Shown: piece after piece, positions 10,357-19,700 of the stretch
Numbering within the stretch: the stretch's first letter is position 1
Layout of the letters: each line of letters opens with the position of its first letter
Source: Gracilariopsis chorda
Lineage: Eukaryota; Rhodophyta; Florideophyceae; Gracilariales; Gracilariaceae
Direction: 5' to 3'
NCBI GenBank assembly: GCA_003194525.1
Contig: NBIV01000057.1
Location: 124,001-188,000, forward strand
Length of the DNA stretch: 64,000 bases
The notes under the pieces: model-generated
Databases searched by the model: none
What the model saw: only the letters and a program-made list of their open reading frames with translations
Told to the model about the DNA's origin: nothing
Made by a program: the position numbers and the translations under genes

Positions 10357-10679
10357 TTATTTGAGAGCCACAACGAAACAACGAAGCAAGCATATGAGAC
10401 ATAAAAGACTGAGAAACTGGCGTTTAGAGAGCGCATCGAGCCGGAAAACGGCATCACCACATGACGTAGATAGTGTAGGCGAATCAGAGCACATTTGCGC
10501 AAAAAAAGAGAGTCAGCGGGCACCTGCCACAGCAGGCCGCATATATGCCAATGCCAGTTGAGATCGTACTGTAGCCAATTATATGCCTCTATTTTGGATT
10601 TCAACCAGTAAATCCGCAGATTCAAGGCATTCCCTCTATCCCTGCTCTCTCTGGCCGCCAAATGGTTCCCAATACCCCG

Positions 10680-11216
10680 ATATGGCCGATTGTGGAAGAC
10701 TAGGCCATATTCGATCCGAGTTTCGTTGAAGAAAACAATCCAAACCAAACGAGTGATTACTGGAAACGATGTTCAAGCCGAATGCGTAACAGCAACTTCA
10801 GATCGAAGAAATGGGACTCCAACGGAAGAAACTCCAGCCAGCCCAACCCCGATAGGCCGAACACCAAACCTCGTGGGTTTGTTTTTATAACACAGGCAAA
10901 ACAATCTGTTCACGAACATGAGACAGTTAAATGGCTGGACTGTGGCTGCAGTCATGTTTTAGTTACCGAAAGAGCCCTCTTCTGACATCATAAAGCCTTG
11001 GAGAATCAATCAGTGCTTACATGCGACAGAGAGTCTGAGATAAGAGGGACAGAAATTATCATGCTGCCTTTGGGAGATGGAATCTTTTTACCTGCAAAAC
11101 ACACGCCCTCATTTGATTTCAAGCTCTTCTCTCTATCAGTACTTGCAGATTATTCTTCTGTCACATTCAGTAGTGATAATAACTTTGCCAGGTTTAGCAG
11201 AAAGGGTTCTTGAAAC
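10680..11216 (+). pseudogene. C1 Gag tail and aspartic protease
   Basis: A zinc-knuckle remnant CGRLGHIRSE lies near 10690-10720; its last Cys is replaced (EF where C2 has EC). The protease follows near 10920-11210, with the active site WLDCGCSHVL where copia proteases have D-S-G-C, and the downstream LPLGDGIFLP and LFSLSVL motifs. The reading switches frames between the two parts. The protease would release mature Gag and Pol proteins; the Ser-to-Cys change at the active site makes activity unlikely. Confidence 0.7.
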
Positions 11217-12090
11217 CAAGCACTGCTCCACCAATGCACAACAAAAAGCGGACTTTATCCACTACCAAACCAAATCCCTCCGCTTCGTGCCCAGGCCATT
11301 TTACAGCACCTGGAGGTACAGCAAGAGACTGGCACGAAAAACTATGACATCTGGGAAAAGATCGACTACTTTCTACCGCCCACCAGTCCAACGGTGTACC
11401 CTATCTGTCGCAATCCGATGTTCAAAACATCCATTGCACACCATGCCTAGAAGCAGGATCGAGACGAGCTCCAGTACAACGATCTTCATTTTTAGTGACT
11501 TCCCCACTGCAGCTCACGCATACAGACCTAACTGGTCCCATCACCCCACCGTCATTACATGGATCAAAGTACATGTAGTTACTCCTTGATGACCACACAA
11601 AAGCATCCTCGATTTACTTCCTATCTACTAAATCACCAGTTCTTCGTCTGCGTAAAGTGGTACAAGGCTCTCGCTGAAAATGAACAGCCAAGGAAACGTC
11701 TATAGCGCGTTTGGATTGACGGAGTGGGCGAGAATAAAGCGAACGAGTTCGTCCCTTATGCATTGAGCAACGGAATAATCCTTGAATACACACCATCTTA
11801 TGCACACGAGTTGAACGGTGCTGCTAAAAAAATCATCCAGGATTTCTGGAGGACCACTCGAATATTTCTGTAAGCATCCAAACTAGCATTACAGCTTTGG
11901 GAAAAAGCCATATCTCATGCAAATTGGATACGGAACCCTATAGCAAACTCCAGAATCGGCGTAAAGGTACCTTACACGGAATGGTTTGGTAACAGCCCGA
12001 GTTCTCCACTCTACTTAAGTTCGGACAAGAAGTTCATGGGTATATCTATCGATTTCATACTGCACCGAACAGGAAGTTACTACCCCGATC
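11217..12090 (+). pseudogene. C1 integrase, fragmented
   Basis: Recognisable pieces lie in different frames: the pre-integrase region DIWEKIDYF (~11345), CTPCLEAGSRRAPVQ (~11440), LTHTDLTGPITPPSL (~11515-11560, holding the first catalytic Asp), then YTPSYAHELNGAAKK (~11790-11830, where the copia core normally reads Q-x-N-G-x-A-E), and EKAISHANW (~11900). Stops at 11587 and elsewhere break it. It matches C2 integrase along its length and served as the guide for the insertions in C2. Confidence 0.75.
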
Positions 12091-12091
12091 T

Positions 12092-12592
12092 GTGAAGGGA
12101 CACTTCATTGGAATGAAAAGCACTCAAACGATATATGGAGTTTACATCCCTTCCATCGAGAAGGTGCTCATAGTCAGGCAAAAAGACTTCAAGGTATCAA
12201 AGGACTATCTACCATCCATCAAAACGCTACTTGACTTCTCATGCTTGGGCCGGACAGAAGCTGAGCAGCAACTCGATGAAGAGGAAGAGCAGTACTATGA
12301 CGCCGTTCTTGTGCACTGCTCAGTTGCATACTCTCGCTCGAAAAATGGAAACGACTCGTTTAAGGTACCGAATAGCTCCGATGAAGAAAGACATATTCCC
12401 GAATGGGCTAAAACAATCAACATGGAATGCGATGCTCTCGTTGAAAGAAAAACTTGGAGACTCGTTGACAAGAGGGCAGGAATAAAACCCCTTCCATTCC
12501 TGTGGACTTTTATTACCGGGAAATATATAAGTATAAGTCCTCCAGAAATTCTCCCGAAAGTTCGATGTGCCGTAAGAGACGACATGCAATGA
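12092..12592 (+). CDS. C1 integrase tail and start of reverse transcriptase
   Basis: A 166-codon frame. It starts in the integrase C-terminal region (KGHFIGMKSTQTIYGVYIP, typical of the copia YP/G segment), passes an acidic linker, and enters RT with WAKTINMECDALVERKTW followed by PLPFLWTF. It stops at TGA 12590-12592, just before the rest of RT, which is in a different frame (12599 onward). Confidence 0.75.
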   Translation: MKGHFIGMKSTQTIYGVYIPSIEKVLIVRQKDFKVSKDYLPSIKTLLDFSCLGRTEAEQQLDEEEEQYYDAVLVHCSVAYSRSKNGNDSFKVPNSSDEERHIPEWAKTINMECDALVERKTWRLVDKRAGIKPLPFLWTFITGKYISISPPEILPKVRCAVRDDMQ

Positions 12593-12598
12593 CCATAT

Positions 12599-13909
12599 TT
12601 GGGCTACGAGGATGACCATCTGTACGCACCTGTAGCTCGGCTTAAAACATTCCGACTAGCTTTGGCCAAGGCAGCCGCACGGAAACTGCTTTTGGAGACA
12701 ATGTATATAAGCAAAGCTTGCGTGTACGATGATCTAGAAGAATTGTTGATAGTGGAGCAACCCCAAAATGCCTCTGGCTCTTCTTATGTTGCTGATAAAG
12801 TTTGCTTACTGTTGAAATCCATTTATGGTTCAAACCAAGTGGGACAAAGTTGGAGATTTCTCTTGCACACAGAGTTAGCTCGACTGGAATTGAACCAATC
12901 GAAGACGGACAGTAGGCCGTACATTTACATGTCAGGATGCGGCAAAATAATTATTTTAGTCTTTGTAGACGACATTCTGACTCTGTCCGATTCAAAGTGT
13001 CTCTTGAAAGACTTTAAGGCCGCAATGAAGAAACTATTTGAAGTAAAACTTCTTGATGAGGCCAAGTCTCTCATTGGTCTGGAACTAAGAGGAGGTAAGA
13101 ACGGCATTCGTGCAAGCCAAGAGATGTATGTGCAAAAACTACTTCGGGAATACAATCTCTGCAATGCGAACCTAGCAAAGACACCATTAGCGTCACCTTG
13201 TACTTTTTCAGTGAGAGTTCATAGTGAAACAAATCTTCCATCATTGCTTCACGAAAAATACTATAAATTGGTAGGTCACCTGATGTACTCGGCAGTGGCA
13301 TCGAGGCCTGATATTATGTCCGCGGCCTCAACGTTGGCGAGACAGGTACAAAACCCTTGTCACAGGCACCTTGCACTTGCAAAACGCGTCTTACGGTACA
13401 TGAAAGAAATAAAGAACCTTTGTCTTTACCTCCCGTTGGAAAGTACTTCTCCGACGGAAGCATTTTGTGATGCTGACTGGGCTGGTTATCGCAAAACTAG
13501 AAAGTCTACAACTGGCATACCAGTAAAGTTGAATGATGGACCCGTGTTATGGACGAAGAAGAAGCAAACAATCATTGCTTTGTCTTCTGGAAAAGCTGAA
13601 TATATTTCTCTCTGATGTTATAAGAAACTGCTAACGTGGTTACGAAGATTGTTTTGGGAGCTTCGAAATGGTACCATTCTTGAAGACGTACCAAATGAAA
13701 TGTACCCGATTCTTATTGGTACAGACAGCTCCACTGCAATTTCTATTGTGAATGCGCCCAAGACTTCTGAAGGGAATAAAAACATTGCAATGAAGTTTCC
13801 TCATGTTGCAGAACTTGTGACGTCTGGGTTCCTAAAGACTCTGCAGATACGAAGCGAAGTTCAACCAGCGGAAATTATCACCAAAGCTGTTTCCAAAGAC
13901 AATTTCTAG
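12599..13909 (+). CDS. C1 reverse transcriptase and RNase H
   Basis: A 338-codon frame runs to a TGA at 13613-13615, then an RNase H tail in another frame reaches 13909. RT motifs: LYAPVARLKTFRLALAKAA (residues ~9-27), LLLKSIYGSNQVGQSW (~70-85), the catalytic VFVDDILTLSDS (~121-132) with both Asp residues kept, and LVGHLMYSAVASRPDI (~225-240). RNase H: AFCDADWAGYRKTRKSTTG (~295-313) and IIALSSGKAEYISL. The tail holds the last RNase H block (ILIGTDSSTAISI, HVAELV). This is the best preserved copia segment in the window. Confidence 0.85.
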
Positions 13910-14185
13910 AAGCTTTCTATTCCTTTGCGGTTTGCGATAATTTCTGTTTACGACATTTCTAACCTACGTTTTTCCGTTTTTGTGTTGTTAATGTTTTCAG
14001 AACTTATGGAAAATGACCTTGAGAAAATCAAACTAAGCAAAGGCTATACCTTTTCCTATTGTAAGCAGATTCTTTTCCTACTAGGGTTTTACTGGTGCAA
14101 GATGTTTCTGATGGTAGCATGCTTCTTCCGGAACGAACGAGGATTCGTCGTTCTCAGAGACATCACTGAATCACACAGTCTCTAA

Positions 14186-14435
14186 TCAGTGACGACTCTG
14201 ACGATGATGAAATAGTCGCACATACACTTCCCTTTGCTCAAGATATCCTGCAGCCCAGTCGACCTCCTGAAGGCTCTACTGTCGGGCAGTCTACAAATCG
14301 TGGGCGTAACGTTCAAGAACCATATCAACCCATTGTCAAAGATTACTTTTCAAACAACTGAAAATACTCTGAAAAAATATTGGAGCAACGCTTTCGAATA
14401 TCCCGCTCATTAGGACGTATGTGCAAATTAATGAG
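14186..14435 (+). pseudogene. P1 Harbinger transposase, N-terminal part
   Basis: The frame starts with an acidic run (SDDSDDDE), a linker containing NRGRN, then DYFSNN and the FRISRSL block. In Harbinger transposases this region normally reads like an R-G-R-N stretch, then D-Y-F, then F-R-R-R-F-R-M-S-R, so the match is good. One TGA interrupts it just after DYFSNN. The reading ends after RMCKL, where the continuation expected from the family is absent and resumes at 16147. Confidence 0.7.
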
Positions 14436-14439
14436 TCGA

Positions 14440-14503
14440 GCGCAGATACTCCCTCTGCCATAGGATACTGCTGTGCATCCTATGGCAAAGGCAGTATTTG
14501 CGC
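14440..14503. repeat. 27-bp imperfect inverted repeat (long hairpin)
   Basis: The arms at 14440-14466 and 14477-14503 match at 24 of 27 positions and flank a 10-base loop. Both contain CCATAGGAT or its complement. It lies between the N-terminal Harbinger fragment and the D1 transposase gene, so it may mark the end of the inserted element or be a separate foldback insertion. Confidence 0.85.
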
Positions 14504-14653
14504 AGCTAGAAAAAGCAACCGCGCCGGAGTAAAGCCTACGTAAAACTAAGACTACGTCTGCAAAATGTTATCATTAGGGATAGAATACGTAACTGCAGTG
14601 AAATACATAAAAACCGTAGTAGACTACAAAAAAGATAACTTTACAAACTCTTC

Positions 14654-14661
14654 TATATATA
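14654..14661 (+). promoter_or_regulatory. TATA-like box before the D1 transposase gene
   Basis: TATATATA lies 28 bases before the ATG at 14689-14691, which opens the N-terminal coding segment of D1. Spacing and position fit a core promoter with a very short leader. No other promoter element was recognised. Confidence 0.4.
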
Positions 14662-14688
14662 CAGACCTCCCTATCTCCAACCAAAGTC

Positions 14689-15792
14689 ATGGCCAACATG
14701 TCGCCATCTGACGCTGTGAACGCGCTTAACTTGCTGGCTGAGGCAACCTTTCAATGCCAGTAGGAAATTGACGCTGTGCCCAGCACTCCCGCCCATTCCG
14801 ATGGTGACGAAGAGTTGGGTTCTAAAAGCCCAATCTTCGACACTTTCTTCCAGCAGGAAGGGTTAAACACCCGTCTTCAAATGACAAATTTTCATGCGTC
14901 AGAATTTCAACAGGTCTGGAATTTCTTGTGTAATTCTACTCGTGAAAACTGGAACACGCGTGGAAGAAATTTTCAGTTTCTGGGAAAGATGTTTTATTTA
15001 TGATGCTGACTGTCGTTAAACACGGTGGTAAATGGGACTTTCTGGCAAATATTTTCAAAATGAAAACGACTACTTTTGAGCGTGTATTCAACAAATGTAT
15101 CGATATTACTGCAAACTACGTGTATGACGAGTTTGTTTTAGAAACCGACGTCCATTGGTCTATGCAAAAACCTAAAGTATGCACGCTACGCCACTGATGT
15201 TTCTTTTTAACGATCCTATCGTACATCCGGAAGTTTTGAAAAAGGAACAAAAATATGGAGAACATAAGCATTCCGGATTTAAAGTTGAAGTGTCTGTGCT
15301 ATCGAGTGGTTTGGCAATTGGATGCTCTAATCATTACTCTCCATCAGTAGCGGATGTTGATATTCTGCATGAAAAGTTTCAAAACTTTGATGCAATTGCT
15401 TTGAAAAAGAGAAATTTGGAGAGGAGTATTACGGAAACTGGAATTTTATCTGATGACTACGAAGGTTACTGGGATGTACTCTTTGAAAAAGGATATCAGA
15501 GAGCAAAGGAATTTTGCAGGGCTATACATCCCAAAAGAAAGCCAAGGAACGGGTTCCTTACTTTGGATGAGAAAAGTGAAAATAGGAAAATTTCATGGGG
15601 CTGGATTATCATCGAAAATTATTTCGGTCGCTTGTGCAATATTTGGCCTATTTATCTTTCAAATTTAGATGGAACGAAAAATTGTGTGACAAAATTTTTA
15701 GATTTTGTATTGGAATAACAAACATGCATGTTACTTTGCATCTGCTCCGAAACATGGATGGAGAATTTTATTTGCGTGTCATGAACAGATAG
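14689..15792 (+). pseudogene. D1 transposase, DDE_Tnp_4 superfamily, frameshifted
   Basis: Four frame segments give one transposase. Residues from ATG 14689 reach a TAG at 14761, then continue in frame to about 15000. The next frame (15000-15195) carries LTVVKHGGKWDFLANIF. The first catalytic Asp lies in YATDVSF near 15187-15208, read in a third frame that stops at once. The segment 15179-15718 holds HSGFKVEVSVLSSGLAIGC, SVADVDILHEKF (second Asp), LFEKGYQ, and IIIENYFGRL with the catalytic Glu. A last shift gives FCIGITNMHV to 15792. The family cuts and rejoins transposon ends; this copy cannot make a whole protein. Confidence 0.75.
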
Positions 15793-16146
15793 TATGCTAC
15801 ACGGGTGGAAATTGGAAAAAAAAGGAGATTGGCTATTCAGAATTGTTGCGAAAAGCGGCAATGCCGCCTTAATGTTCAGTTTCGTACCATTGCGAGCGAT
15901 GACGAGAGGCTAGGTTTGCGGTAATGATTGGCAAGTACGAATTTTTGAATTTTACTGGTGTGTTTAGCTAACAACGCTAGTACTGCACTTTATGATAAGT
16001 TTATGTGTAAATGAATTGTTTGCATTACATGCGGTGCTGTGCGCTACCTGCGCATTAACTCGATATCAACGCAAATCCAAGCTCTTTGCGCTTCAGTAGA
16101 GTAACTGCTTTGTAGTCTTATTGATTAACAAAATTCATCTAGCGCT

Positions 16147-16985
16147 TAACGGGCAATGTATCTCTCTCTGAAAAAAGGTGCTGTAGGCCAGGAAGGAATA
16201 CATCAGTTGCAACGAATTTTGGCTGATTTTTTTGGCTGCTTTTTACTTGGAATTTCGGCAGATAGTTTAGGTGAGTATTGCGCTATGCCTGAAACTTCGG
16301 TTATGGTATCAGTAAAAGAATTTTGTACCGTGCTGATTAACTCACTTCGTAAGGAATGCTTCCGTTAACCAAGGAATGAAGATCTTGTCAGAAGTATGAC
16401 ACGCTACGCTAGCAAAGAATTCCCAGAATGCATTGGAAGCTCTACTGCAAGCATTTGAGATGGAAAAACTGTCCAATGTCAATGGCTGAAATGTTCAGTG
16501 GCAAGGAAGGACAATTTACTGTGGTGTTAGAAGCAATTGCAGACTCTGAACTCTGGATATGGCATCTGAAAATCGGGTTTCCTGGTAGTCTTAAAGAGAT
16601 AAACATATTGGGTTCGTCTACTACTATTCGAGGCATAATGAAGGGAGAGTTCCCTCCGTTCTTTAAGTAAAAAGTCAGTAACAAAGATCACAACATTTTG
16701 TAGTACTTATGCGACGGAATTTACGCCGACTGGCACATTACTAAGGAAAAAATACGGGAGCTGTCCAACAGAAAGGAAAAAAGTATGCATGCTTTCAGGA
16801 GGGAACACGGAAGGATGTTGAAAGAGCATTTTGGGTGTTATTGCAGCGCTTTGACATACTTGAAAGGCCTGCGAGGTTATGGAGCAGAGCAGATATGGGG
16901 CTGATTATGAAAGCTTGCGTGTGTATCAACAATGTGATCGTAGAGGAAAGGCGCGATGGCTTCGTTGATGGAGAGCTGCAGTGAC
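16147..16985 (+). pseudogene. P1 Harbinger transposase, catalytic part
   Basis: YLSLKKGAVGQEGIHQLQRI and ISADSLGEYCAMPETSV open it (16156-16300), as in the Harbinger region before the nuclease fold. The core follows: HLRWKNCPMSMAEMFSGKEG near 16450-16510, LWIWHLKIGFPGSLKEINIL (16552-16611), DGIYADWH near 16710-16733, a FRREHGRMLKEHFG-type block near 16795-16835, and CVCINNVIVEER near 16917-16952. Several frameshifts and stops break it (TAA 16366-16368, TAA 16668-16670). The order and spacing of the conserved blocks match the family well. Confidence 0.8.
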
Positions 16986-17296
16986 TTGATCAAGAGTTTG
17001 TAGCTAACTTAGAGCTGGAACTTTTACTTGGTTTTAGGATCTACAGAACGATGTCACGTACACATGGAAGAGCAGCTTTTTCGATTTCATGAACAATAGA
17101 GAGATGGATCTAGTGGACAATGTAGCTCATTTTGCTCTGAATAGTGACGTAATAGAGCACGATTGGCGGTTCTGTCTTGGATGAAAGGCTTCAGTCGGTA
17201 GTGCGAGCGTGAAGTCCGTAGCAAAGTGGCCGACGAGCGAAGCGAGGAGGGTACTTTGCGGGGGAAGTGATTTGCGATATGAAAGCCTTTCAACAA

Positions 17297-18426
17297 TCAA
17301 TTGCTTACTAAAGCGTCAAGAGCAGTACGCTCTTCTGCCGTCAAGATATTGAGTCGAGTCCCATCCTTCAAAACGCTGTCTGCAACATCTTCCTTCCCCT
17401 CGTTTGCGGTACCTATTGCAGTGCCACTTTTCATATCGATGGTGCTGGGTCCCGAACTATCTTGATTTGCAGCCACTATCTCCTGCTCAACCATACCCAT
17501 CAACCCTCCTGCCTGCAAACGTTTCTTCATTTGCAGCAAGCATAACATGCACAGTGTTCGGATGAAATCATTACGAACACGCTTGTATTGCTTGTCGTTC
17601 ATCTCAGCGTTGGGATCCATGAACAAAATTATCATGCTACGCTCTTCCAGAACATCCACTTTCCGGTTTATCACAAAAGCAACATCTCGCAGAGCCATGA
17701 CAAAGATCTGTTTTCTTTCTGACGCTTGGCTTTGTTACTCTTAACTTATTCAAAACCATCCCGCTTCTTCTGGTTCTTTATAGCATGACAACTCTCCACG
17801 TGGCCATCTTCAGAGTTCTGTGTAACCAGAGTGTTTGGAATTGTTTGGTTATTGCCATTTGCCGTAGCTGACTCATTCGAATTAGTAACTGTCTTCTGAC
17901 TTATCTTCGTAGAGACATCACATTCCCATTTTGGGTAAGATCTCAAAACCTTCCACGCCCTACACTTTATCCATTGATCATGACCAATGTTACGAAATTT
18001 GTAGTCCATCTTCGTAACTAAAGACAAATGTACTGCAACTGCCAAAGAAATGACTTCGTCCTCCACAACTCCGGTTGGGTTCGAAATTTTTACTTTGCGA
18101 AGCGCAAGCTTAAAATTTTGACAGTCTCCCGAGATCTCAGAAAACTTTTGACGGCAGCTTCCTAAGCTTCTTGAAGCATATCGTCCTGTTTGTGTCTGAG
18201 GAGGGGCGTAACTTTTGAATTGGGAATACACTTCCTCGATAAACTGCTTTCCTTTCTGGTCTTTTCCTTTGGCGGCGTCTGTACTGTAGAGGCATATATC
18301 CACGCACGTGCCAACGCAGCTCTTTTCTCTTGGGTCCACACCTTTCCAATACCCATGGTAATGAGCGGCTGGAAGAGCGAGCTTAATGCACAAGAAATCA
18401 GATGATACAATGTCAGATACATGCTT
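17297..18426 (-). pseudogene. P1 Myb/SANT-like partner protein
   Basis: Minus-strand segments give a trihelix/Myb-like protein of the sort encoded by PIF/Harbinger. The N-terminal motif VWTQEKRAALARAWIYAS lies near 18340-18290; after a frameshift near 18290 the reading continues with DQKGKQFIEEVYSQF, a SCRQKF block, and CRAWKVLRSYPKWE near 17960-17930. A TAA at 17746-17748 and a frame change lead to the C-terminal coiled segment VLEERSMIILFMDPNAEMND (17657-17598), like the E-R-x3-M-x3-D block of the family. Such proteins bind subterminal motifs and help the transposase enter the nucleus. It lies convergent to the transposase, 311 bases from it. Confidence 0.78.
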
Positions 18427-18430
18427 CATA

Positions 18431-19050
18431 AAGGATATAAATTTAACGACGTACGGCTGTTTTGGCCTTCTGTCCTTGTCGCCAGCAAAGCGTCAAAGTG
18501 TTTTGGTGATGAAGTTTCCTGCGTTTCATCTTCCATCAATGGGGATGAAAGCGGCGTCGTTCTTGATCATGATATCGATACTAAATGAAAACAAATTTTC
18601 ATCATAATCTCGCCGTGGGTGTAGTTTTGTTAATTTGATGGTCAAAAGAGGTAAATAATTTACCATCACGTCCGCGTTGGAAAAGGCCTTAGGACACATC
18701 CACTGACTCAGCATTACACCGGTCATGTGTTCAACTCGCTTCCACCTCGAGCAGTCCGCCTCCACCTGTTCCAATCCGCGCTTGGTGTTTCATTTCTTTG
18801 CGTCTGCTGAAGAGATCGGCGGCCTCCTTTTTCCCTCCCGGGGAGTCGAGGCTAGTAGAACCGCCGGCTGCGCTTTTACAGTGCACAGTAAAGAGTAACG
18901 GGTGGACAGCACTGTGCGTGCCAACATATGGCTCAAATTGCATCATTCACATCTGCAACCTTTCATTGGAAGATGTTTTGACTGGATCTATCCTTTTCAA
19001 ATGCTACATTTGGGCCCTCTTACGATAAAGTAAGCACCAATTCATTTTAT
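18431..19050. other. Gap between P1 and G4 without a recognised gene
   Basis: Short ORFs only, none matching a family I know. The P1 terminus on this side should lie here, but no inverted repeat to the other end was found. Confidence 0.5.
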
Positions 19051-19055
19051 ACATC
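19051..19055. repeat. Target site duplication of G4, left copy
   Basis: ACATC immediately precedes the left LTR, and an identical ACATC follows the right LTR at 24486-24490. A 5-bp duplication is normal for Ty3/gypsy integration. Confidence 0.92.
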
Positions 19056-19422
19056 TGATGTTGAGTGTTGGCTGGCGGCGTCTACGTTACAGCGTGCTGT
19101 CAGGAAGGGAAGGGAAGGGATAGAAGCTAGACAGAGAAAGAATGGGCACACCCACGCGGCTTTTTCTTTCCTCTCGTGGATACCTCCGAAGCGAGTCGGA
19201 GGTTTTTATAGGCGCCCCATGCCATCTCAGTTGTCTGCCGAGATGACAAGAATAGACTATTGCGCAATCTATCAGTACTATTAAGCTAGAGTAGTTACAG
19301 TACTGAATTGACGTGCGCAAGATAATGACGTAAGAAATTCAGACGCATTTGTCGCCTAATTATACTTGTGCATTTGCGCCCAAATCTTGTGCGACGAGAC
19401 AGCCAAAGCAGATTACACAACA
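19056..19422 (-). repeat. G4 3' LTR
   Basis: It starts TGATGTTGAG and ends CACAACA on the plus strand. It matches 24121-24485 along its length, and both copies include a purine-rich GGAAGGGAAGGGAAGGG stretch. The adjacent internal sequence on the minus strand is G-rich (ACGGGGCGC), a short candidate polypurine tract. Confidence 0.95.
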
Positions 19423-19458
19423 GCGCCCCGTAAGTTCTGAAGTGAGAACTGAAGATTC

Positions 19459-19700
19459 TTACATGACTGCAGCGGCTAAGTTGCGTTGCCGCTTCGTACC
19501 AATCCGAGACAATTCTCCCAGATATTCCCTATCCAGTGCAGGAACATCATCCCGCAGGGATACGATTGTGACCCAGTCCTTCTCTCCAGCCGAAAACCCT
19601 CGCCACTTTACCAACAACTCAACGGTACCTTGCTTTCTTCTGATGTCCTGAAAGCAATCGACCACCAGAAGTTCCCCTTGTTGGTAGGAAAGTAGTCCCG
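19459..19700 (-). pseudogene. G4 chromodomain segment, out of frame
   Basis: This frame gives ELLVVDCFQDI, then the chromodomain core VELLVKWRGFSAGEKDWVTI and a tail of about 35 residues to the stop at 19459. The main polyprotein frame leaves it near 19690 and ends in unrelated residues at 19608. The G3 copy keeps the corresponding segment in frame with integrase, so a one-base change in G4 probably removed the chromodomain. This could redirect or weaken target choice (inference). Confidence 0.75.

Larger units (their letters stand above)
10660..13909 (+). mobile_element. Ty1/copia element C1, decayed, without recognised LTRs
   Basis: Plus-strand order is gag zinc-knuckle remnant, protease, integrase, RT, RNase H. 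In copia elements integrase precedes RT, as here. The gag is mostly gone and G3 abuts on the left. No LTR pair was found. The encoded proteins resemble those of C2 (29480-35090), for example around the zinc knuckle, the LTHTDLTGPI segment of integrase and the ECDAL segment of RT. The two are members of one family, C1 the less broken in RT. Confidence 0.85.
14504..16146 (+). mobile_element. DDE_Tnp_4-type transposon D1 inside P1 (limits approximate)
   Basis: The segment between the two parts of the P1 transposase holds its own promoter-like TATA and transposase gene. It ends in AT-rich DNA with a small GC palindrome (GCGGCAATGCCGC near 15853). Exact ends, terminal repeats and target duplication were not identified. 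ATTAA occurs on both sides (near 14426 and 16050) and might be a duplication, but there are no convincing inverted termini next to it. Confidence 0.55.
14186..18430. mobile_element. PIF/Harbinger DNA transposon P1
   Basis: It has both proteins typical of PIF/Harbinger: a DDE transposase on plus (14186-14435 and 16147-16985) and a Myb/SANT-like DNA-binding partner on minus (17297-18426). The two are convergent. The transposase is interrupted by about 1.7 kb holding another transposase gene (D1). I could not find terminal inverted repeats or a 3-bp target duplication, so the outer limits are only those of the recognised coding parts. Confidence 0.78.

Noticed and set aside
14420-16055. ATTAA direct repeats as the D1 target duplication
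   Set aside because: ATTAA is common in AT-rich DNA, and the adjacent bases form no inverted termini.
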